From assembly GCF_022267555.1 (NCBI RefSeq), contig NZ_CP073586.1:1302001-1366000 (forward strand): 64,000 nucleotides of DNA. Direction: 5' to 3'. The position numbers were made by a program, and so were the translations under genes. This document shows positions 35,685 through 44,116 of this stretch, piece by piece; position 1 is the first letter of the stretch; each line of letters starts with the position of its first letter. A model generated the notes under the pieces. That model was not told the origin of the DNA. It did not search any database and saw only the letters and a list, made by a program, of their open reading frames with translations. Source of the DNA: Proteiniphilum propionicum. GTDB lineage: Bacteria > Bacteroidota > Bacteroidia > Bacteroidales > Dysgonomonadaceae.

Positions 35685-36395
35685 TTACATTCTCCGCCCT
35701 CTTTTCTTGGGCTGTATAACCGGTTGTTGTAGCTTCTTTTCTTTACCTGCAGCTTCTTCTTTCAGATGCGGGAAACGTTTATTTTCCTCCCAGGTCATGT
35801 CTGTCAGGCGAGCCGCTATATCTTCCCAACGGAAGCCTTTTCCCAACAAATCGATCCTTTCCGAGAAACGGATATCATCGTAATAGTTGAGCCCTTTAAG
35901 TGCCCGGTACGGATTTGTCTGCGGGTATTTCGTTTCGAATGCCGTCAGCATCTCTTTCAGTGAAAGGTAGCCGGACAGGTAAGCCACATCGATAAAATCT
36001 TTCAGCCGAGTCCCGTTATCGCCAATAGCGGATAACTTCATGGCGGCAATATCTTTCAGGCTATATAACCGTATGCCGTCTTCCTGTATCCTTGGCTCCA
36101 CATCGGGATAGTCATGCCGGATAAAATCCAGTTTTATTCCTTCTACTTCACCTTTAAGGCTATAGCCTTCCAGAAAATCACCTTTAAAAGTATAGTTTTT
36201 CTGAAGATATTGTTCCAGTTGTACCGGATTAAATTCACCTGTAGTAAATAAATCCAGATCGATGCTTTTACGGTGTCCTATCAATAGAGATAAAGCTGTA
36301 CCTCCGGCCAGTGCAAAACCATTGAATGTACTGTCATTCATTATTGATTTTAAGAGTGCATAAGTGCCTGCATCGACTGTTTGCGTATGTAACAT
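35685..36395 (-). CDS. AbiEii/AbiGii-type nucleotidyltransferase toxin
   Basis: A 236-aa nucleotidyltransferase-fold protein. The active-site signature is ALAGGTALSLLIGHRKS followed by IDLDLF (GG...hDxDh, about residues 29-50), as in AbiEii, which transfers nucleotides to tRNA or other targets and causes abortive infection. A further acidic position occurs in GIKLDFIRHD. The C-terminus is basic (PKKRGRRM). Its start overlaps the upstream gene by 46 bp, typical of a toxin-antitoxin pair, although the partner is not the usual AbiEi. Alternatively, this could be a housekeeping-type minimal nucleotidyltransferase pair carried as element cargo. Confidence 0.85.
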   Translation of the reverse strand: MLHTQTVDAGTYALLKSIMNDSTFNGFALAGGTALSLLIGHRKSIDLDLFTTGEFNPVQLEQYLQKNYTFKGDFLEGYSLKGEVEGIKLDFIRHDYPDVEPRIQEDGIRLYSLKDIAAMKLSAIGDNGTRLKDFIDVAYLSGYLSLKEMLTAFETKYPQTNPYRALKGLNYYDDIRFSERIDLLGKGFRWEDIAARLTDMTWEENKRFPHLKEEAAGKEKKLQQPVIQPKKRGRRM

Positions 36396-36676
36396 TTGAG
36401 TTCCTCCTTCTTTAAGTTAAAAGCAGTACAAACAAAAGCAATATCTTTATCGGAAAGGTTCAATACTTCATCCCGTATGATATGTCTTACTCCCTCCATG
36501 CCTCCATAAAGGGCGAACATAGCATAATAATCCTCATCCCGGCCTCTTTCGATAACACGTTCGACAACCAGTGCCCGCATATATTGCCAGTCGAAACCGG
36601 AAAGGTCATATTCCCACAGCAGGCTGTGCCTTACTTTCGGTTCAAGTTTGATTCGTTCTTTCCAATCGGACCACAT
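36350..36676 (-). CDS. Partner of the AbiEii-like toxin (DUF6922-like), putative antitoxin
   Basis: A 108-aa protein. The pattern LLWEYDLSGFDWQYMRALVVERVIERG, then YYAMFALYGGMEGVRHIIRDEV is common in proteins encoded immediately before AbiEii-like genes in Bacteroidota (DUF6922). They are assumed to be the antitoxin or regulator. It overlaps the toxin frame by 46 bp, so translation is coupled. No helix-turn-helix is obvious, so any autoregulation would be indirect. The antitoxin role is inferred from position. Confidence 0.75.
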   Translation of the reverse strand: MWSDWKERIKLEPKVRHSLLWEYDLSGFDWQYMRALVVERVIERGRDEDYYAMFALYGGMEGVRHIIRDEVLNLSDKDIAFVCTAFNLKKEELKCYIRKQSMQALMHS

Positions 36677-36998
36677 AAGTATATCTTATATATGAATATT
36701 CAATGGTATAACAAAAATAAGTATTTATATCCAATTTGCCGGATTTGACCAACTTAAATATAAAATTTCGATTGCTATTGTTATGTTCTGCAAAAGTGTA
36801 AATAAAAATATAATTCTTTACTAATCGTTTCTTATTTATCTGCCCACAAAATAACAGGAAGAGAATAAAACGCCAAACCCTATGCCCTGACGGGTTTTCC
36901 TTTCAGGAAAAGGTTTGTCTGATTTATCCTTCTTCCTGTAAAAAGAATGTTTAGCAGATGAAAAAGAAAAAAATGTTTTGTTTCCTTCCATTCCCGCC
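36677..36998. other. Gene-free stretch between antitoxin-like gene and HTH gene
   Basis: It contains no supportable gene. A 65-codon frame on the minus strand (36836-37033) overlaps the HTH gene's end and has low-complexity Ser/Lys content, so it is not accepted. The stretch would contain the promoter for the toxin pair and the end of the HTH transcript. A G-rich/T-rich segment at about 36880-36910 could be a weak terminator. Confidence 0.4.
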
Positions 36999-37298
36999 TT
37001 AGAATGGTAATTCGGGAGAGCAGTAGTTATCATACAAGACTTGCTGTAGTTCTTTCTCGGGATAGAGTATCTTACCTCCGATAGTCGTATAACAGATCAT
37101 TCGTTTATCACGCAGGGTTTGAAGCGTACGGGGTGAGATATGCAGATACTCCATTACTTCCTCCCCACTCAGATAACGATTGTCAGCCAGCGTCGGACGA
37201 TGTTTATCCCGAACATCCTGTACATTACCAAGAGCCTGCTCTATTTGTCCTTCGAGTTCCCTGAACTCTTCGGACTCAAAACCGATAAACTTATCCAT
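36999..37298 (-). CDS. Helix-turn-helix protein (excisionase-like), second of a coupled pair
   Basis: A 99-aa protein with one HTH_17 domain: LSGEEVMEYLHISPRTLQTLRDKRMICYTTIGGKILYPEKELQQVL (about 43-88). The start ATG overlaps the stop of the upstream HTH gene (ATGGATAA, 8 bp), so the two were translationally coupled before the upstream gene was disrupted. In related Bacteroidales elements these two genes act as excisionase/regulators. With its partner broken by an IS, this gene may now be poorly translated. Confidence 0.85.
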   Translation of the reverse strand: MDKFIGFESEEFRELEGQIEQALGNVQDVRDKHRPTLADNRYLSGEEVMEYLHISPRTLQTLRDKRMICYTTIGGKILYPEKELQQVLYDNYCSPELPF

Positions 37299-37600
37299 TG
37301 TCTGATACTCCTTTCATCCCTAATTGCAATAAGCTGTCAATATCCGACTCCTTAAAATATACCTTGCCTCCTAACATCGAATAAGGTATTTTACCATTAT
37401 TCCGCCATGTTTGTAGGGTTCTCTTTGAGATAGCCAGAGCTCGGCAGACATCCGCCGAGTCCATTCAGCCGTCACGGGGGTTAGGACAATATAGCTCTTT
37501 TAATGCATTTACTTCAAACGTTAATCTACTGTTTATTTCACCCCAAAAGTATACCAGTATTTCAATCCAAAAGTATACCATTTTAATTTAATCTCCAAGT

Positions 37601-37644
37601 CCGTTTCCCTGTTGGGGGCGGTACCGCCCCCAACAGGGAAACGG
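37601..37644. repeat. 44-bp perfect palindrome in the IS21 right end
   Basis: The sequence is perfectly self-complementary around 37622/37623, with no loop (arms CCGTTTCCCTGTTGGGGGCGGT and complement). It lies between the istB stop (37669) and the terminal repeats. It is GC-rich in an otherwise AT-rich end. No U tract follows on either strand. Confidence 0.9.
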
Positions 37645-37668
37645 GCGTTCTTATTCTGACTCTTATCT

Positions 37669-38424
37669 TCATTTTTCATTCATCATTTTTTCTGTTTCTT
37701 TCAACCGGTATGAATCTCCGGACATATTTACAAGGTATGCCTTATGGGTTACCCTGTCCACCAGTGCCGCTGTCAGAACGGGGTCACCAAAGATCTCTTC
37801 CCAACGGTCAAAGCCGAGGTTCGTGGTAATGATGGTCGATTTCCTGCCCATCCTTAAAGAGAGATGGTTAAACAACAGTTCAGAGCCTTGTTTATCAAAC
37901 GATACATACCCAAACTCATCGCATATGACCAGGTCATATTTTTCAAACTGTGCTTCTACCTGTTTCAGTGTGCGCTCAGAGTGGGATTCACGTAACTGTG
38001 TCAACAAGCGGTGTACCGTGGTGAACAACACTTTATACCCCTGTATACAAGCCTTAAGCCCCAACCCTATCGCGATGTGTGTTTTGCCGGTACCCGGGTT
38101 GCCGGAGAGGATCACATTCTGGGCTGCCGGGATAAAGTCCAATCTTTCCAGTAAAGGGAGTTTCTCCCTGGCACCCGGCGGTAACTGGTCACGCTCAAGG
38201 TCGGAAAGATACATTTTGGACGGGAACCGGGCATTCCTTATTTGCGCTTTTTTACGGTTCTCAATCCGGAGCTCATATTCACGTTCCATGAGCTTTACCA
38301 GGTACGCTTCATAATCAAGCCCCTGCCGGGTTGCTTCTGTTGCCAGTTCTTTGTAATCACGCCTGAAAACAGGCAGTCGAAGCTCTTTACTGTAAGCTGT
38401 TATTTGCCTGTTGATAGTGTCCAT
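37669..38424 (-). CDS. istB: IS21-family helper ATPase IstB
   Basis: A 251-aa AAA+ ATPase that assists the transposase in target selection. Walker A is LSGNPGTGKTHIAIGLG (about 106-122), Walker B is YDLVICDEFGYVSFD, and the arginine-rich C-terminal part contains RVTHKAYLVNMSGDSYR. The N-terminal helical domain (about 1-85) interacts with IstA. It overlaps the istA end by 38 bp, the usual translational coupling in IS21. It looks intact, so the element may still be active apart from the insertion in its end. Confidence 0.95.
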   Translation of the reverse strand: MDTINRQITAYSKELRLPVFRRDYKELATEATRQGLDYEAYLVKLMEREYELRIENRKKAQIRNARFPSKMYLSDLERDQLPPGAREKLPLLERLDFIPAAQNVILSGNPGTGKTHIAIGLGLKACIQGYKVLFTTVHRLLTQLRESHSERTLKQVEAQFEKYDLVICDEFGYVSFDKQGSELLFNHLSLRMGRKSTIITTNLGFDRWEEIFGDPVLTAALVDRVTHKAYLVNMSGDSYRLKETEKMMNEK

Positions 38425-39976
38425 TGTAGTTTGTTTTTTGCATTAGCCCGGTGATACCGGCAAGTTGTTCTTTGGCTTTAATACTTATTTTATCTTCCGG
38501 CTCCCTGGTTGGGTTTACACAGGGTTTATTTCCCAGTAGGGCCCGAAGCTTTTCAACACTGACTCCCTTACAGCCGGTGTCCAGCAATCGCTTAAGGGAT
38601 TCCTCGAGTTTCTCCTGGCTCACCATTTGCCTGCGGCAGTATGTGAGCAGGTCGATAAATTCTCGGGGTTCGCTTTGGAAAAAGTCCATGTACAACCCTC
38701 TAAGGTAATGGTTACCGGCAAGTGCCAGGCTACCCGCCAGGGCGCCAGGTTTCTTCTTAAATGTTGCCAGGTAATGCTCTATCTCCACATTCCAGGAGTG
38801 CTTTTCGTAACTACGTCCATGAACGGCTACCCGTTTGTTTTGTACGTATACCTGTAACTCGCGGCTGCGAACACTCACATCAACAAACTCTCCCACCAGA
38901 TGATCGGGAACCGAGTAACGGTTGGTGCGATAACTGATAGTGGCATATTTATCCACTCGCAATTGCACCTGTTCACTGCAGACAAGCTCCATGGCCGGAT
39001 GCTTGCCCAAGAGGTCCTTCTCTTGTGAAAACAGTTCGTCGGCGCTTTTGCCTGTTCCCTGCTGCTTCCCCGCATTGAGCCTTTCCAGCGTTGCGTCAAG
39101 CCACTGTTGGGCCTCCAGGGTGCCTGTAAAGGCGTCTTTAGGGGCGAAGGCTTTACGGCGGACATACTCCACGCTCCGTTCCACGTGGCCTTTTTCGTTT
39201 CCTCGGTATATGTTGCAAAAGCGATGCCTGAACTGATAGTGCCCCCGAAGCTGGAGCAATGACCGGGTGGGCTCCTTTTCATGCGGCCCGACAAATCTGG
39301 CTACCGCAACCCGCATATTATCGTAAACCATCTCCCGGTAAACGCCACCAATTGTTTTAAAGAAACGTACGTGAGATTCCATAAAAGCCAAGGTATCCTG
39401 CCGCTCGTAAATAAAAGCGTAGCGGTAATTGCTGAATGCGGAGGTAAAAACAGCAAGTTGCAATGACCTGCGTTTCCCTGCAATGCAGAGTTTGATCTCA
39501 CCCCAGTCAAACTCACAGATTTCCCCGGCCTGATAAACCTGGCGAATAAATGCTTCTTTGGTTACTACCCGGTTCTCTCTGCGCGCAATATGATTACAAA
39601 CCGTGGTGTAGCCAATATCAAACCCTCGCCGGTGAAGTTCCTCAAGGATGTCCTTTTTCTTTAGCATCTGCTTGCGCAGGCCTTGCCCACGCTTACGCTC
39701 GTTGTCTTCAAGTAATTCATCGATGACAGTTTCCACCTCCCGAGTTAATTTGAGCCTCAGACGAGGTGTAGCCATTTTATAGACCGGTTCACTGGATAGA
39801 TTACACGATTGCGCTGTTTCTTTACAGACTGCCAATTGCAATGCCTTTTCGTGTTCCTGCAGGTACTTCCTGATTGTTTTGCGACTAATTTGCAAATCAC
39901 GGGCTATTTGGCGCTGACTTTTTCCATCGCGGAAGCTGCTAATTATGATCTCCTGTTTTGTATACATACTTATCAT
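38387..39976 (-). CDS. istA: IS21-family transposase IstA
   Basis: A 529-aa DDE transposase. The N-terminal HTH is KSQRQIARDLQISRKTIRKYL (about 19-39) and a second HTH is around 110-135. The rve integrase core is ICEFDWGEIKL (first Asp), VYDNMRVAV (second Asp) and GNEKGHVERSVEYVR (Glu). The C-terminal domain contains SYRTNRYSVPDHLVGEFV, typical of the family. No frameshift is visible. The promoter should lie between 39977 and the terminal repeat at about 40035, and the IS1182-type element begins only about 80 bp upstream of the start codon. Confidence 0.95.
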   Translation of the reverse strand: MISMYTKQEIIISSFRDGKSQRQIARDLQISRKTIRKYLQEHEKALQLAVCKETAQSCNLSSEPVYKMATPRLRLKLTREVETVIDELLEDNERKRGQGLRKQMLKKKDILEELHRRGFDIGYTTVCNHIARRENRVVTKEAFIRQVYQAGEICEFDWGEIKLCIAGKRRSLQLAVFTSAFSNYRYAFIYERQDTLAFMESHVRFFKTIGGVYREMVYDNMRVAVARFVGPHEKEPTRSLLQLRGHYQFRHRFCNIYRGNEKGHVERSVEYVRRKAFAPKDAFTGTLEAQQWLDATLERLNAGKQQGTGKSADELFSQEKDLLGKHPAMELVCSEQVQLRVDKYATISYRTNRYSVPDHLVGEFVDVSVRSRELQVYVQNKRVAVHGRSYEKHSWNVEIEHYLATFKKKPGALAGSLALAGNHYLRGLYMDFFQSEPREFIDLLTYCRRQMVSQEKLEESLKRLLDTGCKGVSVEKLRALLGNKPCVNPTREPEDKISIKAKEQLAGITGLMQKTNYNGHYQQANNSLQ

Positions 39977-40054
39977 TCTTTATGAACGAAGTTGTTCCGT
40001 TCAAGTTTGTAAGTGGTATACTTTTCGATTGAAATGTGGGGTACTTTCTAATTA

Positions 40055-41902
40055 ATATATGAGTCCACTTTAAAAAGTCCCTGACTTTAATTTTGTTGTT
40101 TTATTTCCGTTTTTTGTTGATAAAACGCTCTGAAAATCCCTTGTTATCAGATAAAAAAATCGTATTTTGCATCACCTAAAAGAGAAGAAATCATGTTCAA
40201 GAAGACATCTGTAAATCCACAATATGACATGTTTTCCACACCTTCCACCCAAATGGGTAAGCGTGAGGCAAAAAAATATGATGATCCTGCGGCGTGGCAC
40301 AACCGGTTTTATGCAAACGTCACCTCCCAAATAGACGAAACCATATTTGCTCCCCTTTTCAAACAGGGTAACATGGGCGCTCCCAATGCTTCCATACGGG
40401 TGATTATCGGAATGTCCATCATCAAGGAGGGTTTTGGCTGTAGCGATGAAGATCTGTTCGATAAATGCCAGTTCGATCTCCTGGTGCGTAAAGCCCTGGG
40501 TCTAGTCTCCCTGAGTGATGTTGCACCCTCTATCGATACTTATTATTTACTGAGAAGGCGTATTTGTGAATACGAAAACCGGTATGGTGTAAACCTGATG
40601 GAAAAGAGCTTCGAGCAGCTCACTGGCGACCAACTCTCCACCTTCAAGATATCCGGCAAATCTGTCCGTATGGACAGTAAGCTCATTGGCAGCAACATCG
40701 CCTGGTACTCCCGTTTCGAGATCATTCACAACACTTTCCGCGGGTTTATCAAGGACCTGGGCGATAGGGGGATGCTTCTTTTGAACCCCAGGCTCAGGAA
40801 ACAGGTACTTCTATTTTTTAGAAGAAGATGCTCAGAATATGGTTTACCGCTTAAACAGTGAAACTCTCGGCGAGAAAATCTCTTCCCTGGGTGGGCTCAT
40901 TTATCAGGTTCTTAAACGCCTTGCAGAGACCACTACCGGCTACGACCTTCTTCACCGTGTCTTCCACGAGCAATACGAGGTGGTCAAGGGACAGGCTATC
41001 CTTCGTCCCAAAGAGGACATCACGGCCAGGAGCGTTCAAAACCACAATGACCCCGATGCCGATTATCGAAAAAAGGAGACCAGAAGGTAAAGGGCTACAG
41101 TGTGAACATCACCGAGACCTGTGATGACACTGATGAACAGAAGGACAAACCCAACCTGATCGTAAACGTTCAGGTGAAACCGGCAAGTGCTGCAGACAAT
41201 GGCTACCTGAAGGATGCCGTTACCAACATCCAGGAGAAGGTAAGCACCGATATAATAGAGAAAGTCTATGCCGATGGTGCTTATCAATCCCCTGGTAACA
41301 GGGAGTTTGCCGATATGAACTCAATTGAACTTATAACAAGCGGATTACAAGGGAGACAATCTAAATATGACCTGGAGATGAAGGAGGGTGAGCTGGTTGT
41401 CACCCATATCGAAACCGGAGAGATTATCCCTGCATACAAAACCGGGGATAAATGGAGGATTGCCACCACAGGCAAGAGCAAGTACCGGTATTTTACGAAC
41501 GAACAGATAGCAACTGCAGAACTAAGACACGAACTCGCGGCTATCCCCGGGCAGGAACAGATGAAAAGAAACAACGTGGAGGCAACCATCTTTCAGTATT
41601 GCTTCCATACGAGGAACAACAAAACACGATACAGAGGTTTGCTCAGGCACAAATTATTTACTTTCGCCAGATGTTTATGGATAAACCATGTCCGCCTTGG
41701 AAATTATCTGATAACAATAAGTCAAAGAGCGCATGAAAATGGTTTAATAACCGATTTTCGCTATATAAAGACCTCCATAAGGGAGAAACTTTTTATCGTG
41801 TTTGATTTTTTACTTCCTTGCTTCTCAAAAATAGGAAATGAAAAATCAACGAATTACTTTTTTAAACTTAAAATTGCCACTATTTAAAGTGGACTCATAT
41901 AT
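40055..41902 (+). mobile_element. IS1182-type insertion sequence nested in the IS21 end
   Basis: It has a 20-bp perfect terminal inverted repeat (40055-40074 and 41883-41902) whose outer four bases, ATAT, are also a palindromic candidate target duplication. The inner part is GAGTCCACTTTAAA. It encodes one transposase frame disrupted by two single-base shifts. Confidence 0.8.
40193..41887 (+). pseudogene. IS1182-family transposase, frameshifted
   Basis: Three consecutive frames together encode one DDE transposase: 40193 to about 40815 (N-terminal DUF772 region, with IRVIIGMSIIKEGFG and the DSKLIGSNIAWYSRFE catalytic block), about 40815 to about 41070 (EEDAQNMVYRLNSETLGEK, ending DPDADYRKK), and about 41070 to 41887 (KVKGYSVNITETCDDTDE, VYADGAYQSPGNREF, then NNVEATIFQYCFHTRNNKTRYRG with the Glu region). 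The first shift is at a T6 tract (40814-40819), where five T would restore the frame. The second is at an A6 tract (41069-41074), where seven A would restore it. It may be a real pseudogene or reflect homopolymer miscalls. Confidence 0.85.
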
Positions 41903-41993
41903 ACAAATCTACTTATCTGCCGTTTAAGCCTCTCCCATGCCAACAGGTCAATACATACAATTTCCATAATTCTTACATTTAATACTTTGATTT

Positions 41994-42380
41994 TTACTTT
42001 TGTTCCTTATCACTGTTGAATGTGCTGGCAAGGGAGCGTTTTAGCCCTTCGCTGGCTACACGGGTTATCAGTTCCCTGTTTACAGACAAATGGTCGGCAA
42101 GGATATTCGACAATAAGATAGTCGGAGTTATCTCCGGTGCGATATGCTGTAAAGAAGCAACCAGTGTCTGTAGCTTTTCTTTCATACGCACATCGATATA
42201 TACCGGGGTATAATCCTTTACCTTATGTGCCGTTAGAAAACGACGGGCATAGTCTTCCTCGTCTTTCTTACGACCGGCTTTCCCTTTGGCAGAAGTCGGC
42301 ATTCATGTACTGTTGTCAAAAATATCGGATACATCAGTTTTCTCATCTTCCGTTTTTCCTTTTTCTATATCTTCACTCAT
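41994..42380 (-). CDS. DUF3408-type conjugative-element protein, with in-frame TGA after codon 25
   Basis: From ATG 42300-42302 the frame gives 102 aa: YARRFLTAHKVKDYTPVYIDVRMKEKLQTLVASLQ is the ribbon-helix-helix-like DUF3408 core found in Bacteroides conjugative and mobilisable elements. The frame is open further upstream to an ATG at 42378-42380 (MSEDIEKGKTEDEKTDVSD...), interrupted only by a TGA at 42303-42305 directly before the downstream ATG. Either the first ATG begins a 25-codon leader and translation restarts, or the longer gene carries a nonsense mutation. It lies upstream of the split HTH gene, in the same direction. Its cellular role is unknown. Confidence 0.75.
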
Positions 42381-42778
42381 AGGAATTTGTTTTAAATATT
42401 TATACTATAATGTTATGATTAACCAATTACATATAGCATACTCAAACATCCCTGATACGGTTGGCTCTGCCCATACCTATAAATCTTCCGGAGGATAAGA
42501 AGCATACAACGATATATACTCCCGTTCCGGAATCAGGAGCAAAGTTACCACCTCTCCGATGCCCACGCTGTTTACATAACAGCTTTACCTAACAGGTTGG
42601 GGTAGTATGATATTGATTGTCAATACATATCGATTGAGGTATATAATCAAGAAAAGCAAATTTGATAGGAATTATCAAATCGCATATAAATATCAATCAG
42701 CTGATATCCAGACAATCATGTGGCATTGGTAAGTAAAAGGAATATTTATGGTCAAAAATGGCAAATAATATTTTTTAA
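42381..42778. other. Gene-poor stretch with an 8-bp inverted repeat
   Basis: No start-to-stop gene is supported. On the minus strand a start-less open stretch (about 42490-42590) reads SVGIGEVVTLLLIPEREYISLYASYPPEDL and may be a gene remnant. An inverted repeat ATTTGATA/TATCAAAT (42660-42667 and 42673-42680) lies downstream of the 42779-43771 gene. Confidence 0.4.
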
Positions 42779-43771
42779 CTATTCAGCCGGTTTTTCCCTC
42801 ATTTGGTCTATCAGGTCGTCTATATCTTCAAGCCCTGTAATACGCTCTTTCTTATTTCGATTACGGCAGTTTAGCAACTGTTGCATATTGATGTAGTGTG
42901 TATTATCTCCGTATCTTTCTTTATTGCCATCAGTACGGAAGGATATAAAGTCTTTATTGCCATCGGCAACAGATATCCATGTATCTTTGATATAACCGGA
43001 ATCCATGAGTTGGTCAAAAAGATAGACCAATGATTTTTGGTTGGTAACCCGTAAAGGTTCATTTAGTTTGCCTTTCAGGAGTTTCTTTAGTTCAGAAACT
43101 TTTGCAGATCGGGTAAAAAGTTTTATTTGTTCGATACATTCTGCCAATAGACTATATTGTTTATCAGTTAGTTTGGGCTCATAGGAACGTTTCTTAAACT
43201 GTTGTTTGTCTTTAGTAGTAGACTTCGATTTGGTATTTTCAGTTACAGTTTGTTCTTCAACATAAACTTCTTGCTTGTCTGCCACGGGTGCATTGATAGG
43301 TTTACTTACTTCAATTTTTTCTTTAGCCTTAACTTCTTTATTAGGATAGCCTGCCAACAGGCGTTCGAGGCTGATAAGGTCTATCAGTTCCCTGAAATAA
43401 GGTAAATCAATTTTTGCTAATTCTTCAGCATAGTTAGCAGGAGTTATTTCATTTTGAGGTTTTGTAAATGTTCTGTACTTATGATAAACCTCTTTAGTAA
43501 TATCATCGTAGAAATCACTATACCAGAGATAGTCTTCCCGCCCATCATGAAAATAGCGGGGCACACTTGCCAAAGGAGGATTATTGCGGATAATATCCAA
43601 TATCTTGCTTCTTAAAAGAGCAATATCTTCTGATGTAGGTTTTGTATTGGGGTTTACAGATAAAGCCGTTCGATAGTTAACTTGAGAAAAACGATCAATA
43701 CACTGCCCAACATCTCTAAACTGTAACTTGGCTACATCTTCCTGAATATGTTTATCACTAGACTGGTACAT
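42779..43771 (-). CDS. Unknown mobile-element protein, 330 aa
   Basis: I do not recognise a named family. It is soluble. The N-terminal part (about 1-135) contains VPRYFHDGREDYLWYSDFYDDI, a charged low-complexity linker spans about 145-205 (many Glu, Lys, Thr) and the C-terminal part (about 205-330) contains LTDKQYSLLAECIEQIKLF and LVYLFDQLMDSGYIKDTW. The C-terminal part might be a winged-helix-like domain. It lies between DUF3408 and the mobilisation region, pointing away from mobC, and is probably an accessory gene of the mobilisable element. The upstream 150 bp to the promoter at 43921 separates it from the small transcription unit. Confidence 0.7.
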   Translation of the reverse strand: MYQSSDKHIQEDVAKLQFRDVGQCIDRFSQVNYRTALSVNPNTKPTSEDIALLRSKILDIIRNNPPLASVPRYFHDGREDYLWYSDFYDDITKEVYHKYRTFTKPQNEITPANYAEELAKIDLPYFRELIDLISLERLLAGYPNKEVKAKEKIEVSKPINAPVADKQEVYVEEQTVTENTKSKSTTKDKQQFKKRSYEPKLTDKQYSLLAECIEQIKLFTRSAKVSELKKLLKGKLNEPLRVTNQKSLVYLFDQLMDSGYIKDTWISVADGNKDFISFRTDGNKERYGDNTHYINMQQLLNCRNRNKKERITGLEDIDDLIDQMREKPAE

Positions 43772-43920
43772 ATTCCAAAGATACTAAAAAATCATGAGTG
43801 ATATTACCCATATTACTAACGGAAGTAGCTAAAGTCGGTTTAGATTAGTGTTATGGGTGGCAAATAAATGCATCCCAATGCATAAATATCAGCAAGTGTT
43901 TAACTATCAGAAATAGAGCC

Positions 43921-43928
43921 TATATTTG
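43921..43928 (+). promoter_or_regulatory. Bacteroidota-type -7 promoter box
   Basis: TATATTTG matches TAnnTTTG exactly, with GTTT about 20 bp upstream. It opens the small transcription unit that ends at 44143. Confidence 0.65.
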
Positions 43929-43970
43929 TCCGAAGCATCCGCTTAAGGCTGCATTCTAAAATTAAAATAA

Positions 43971-44021
43971 ATGAAAAGATTTATCCAATCAATGCTATCA
44001 GATGGCTCTCTTTACCCATGA
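43971..44021 (+). CDS. Micro-ORF 1 (16 aa)
   Basis: MKRFIQSMLSDGSLYP, with an ATG following the A-rich stretch ATTAAAATAA and the stop TGA overlapping the next ATG. Coding status is uncertain. It could be a leader peptide that controls folding of the downstream hairpins. Confidence 0.3.
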   Translation: MKRFIQSMLSDGSLYP

Positions 44022-44098
44022 AGAGCTGGTGGCAATACAGTACCTGTATTGCAAAAGCCGGGCATTCTCTATTTAAGCCCGCCCAGTTCGAATATTGA
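44018..44098 (+). CDS. Micro-ORF 2 (26 aa), overlapping micro-ORF 1 by ATGA
   Basis: It begins MKSWWQYSTCIAKAGHSL and ends FKPAQFEY before a TGA at 44096-44098. The ATGA overlap with micro-ORF 1 is the standard coupling arrangement. The peptide is aromatic-rich (WW, Y, F). The intrinsic terminator follows 18 bp after the stop. Coding is unproven. The alternative is a non-coding RNA. Confidence 0.3.
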   Translation: MKSWWQYSTCIAKAGHSLFKPAQFEY

Positions 44099-44116
44099 CT
44101 ATCGTTCAAAAAAGGC

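Larger units (their letters stand above)
37530..41905 (-). mobile_element. IS21-family element carrying a nested IS1182-type element
   Basis: The ends start TGTTTATTTCA (left) and, read inward from the right, TGTATATATTA. Both lead at equal distance into AAAGTA-type and TTTCAATCSAAAAGTATACCA repeats (inner arms about 37555-37580 and 40013-40035), as expected for IS21's multiple terminal repeats. The flanking duplication is AATCTAC at 37523-37529 and 41906-41912 (8 bp if the following T is counted). The genes istA and istB lie inside on the minus strand. The IS1182-type element sits in the istA-proximal end, about 20 bp inside the IS21 tip. Confidence 0.85.
37291..41967 (-). pseudogene. Excisionase-like HTH gene split by nested insertion sequences
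   Basis: The 5' fragment is 41906-41967 (MEIVCIDLLAWERLKRQISR) and the 3' fragment is 37291-37529 (ends GGKVYFKESDIDSLLQLGMKGVSDNG). Removing the IS block and one copy of the 7-bp duplication AATCTAC rejoins the two in the same frame (ATA AGT AGA TTA ACG), giving a roughly 100-aa HTH protein with the domain SADVCRALAISKRTLQTWR. A TGA at 37465-37467 interrupts the joined frame just before MDSADV, at a place where relatives usually carry Trp, so it is doubly inactivated. An ATG directly after that TGA might restart a fragment of about 57 aa containing the HTH. Confidence 0.85.

Noticed and set aside
37465-37467. Recoding of TGA as Trp or selenocysteine
   Set aside because: TGA is used as an ordinary stop in other genes here (for example the SusD at 3358) and no SECIS-like or release-factor evidence is visible; simple nonsense mutation is more likely.
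40809-40822. Programmed ribosomal frameshift in the IS1182-type transposase
   Set aside because: The heptamer is not in the correct phase for a -1 slip (a +1 shift is needed) and IS1182 transposases are normally made from a single frame; a homopolymer indel explains it better.
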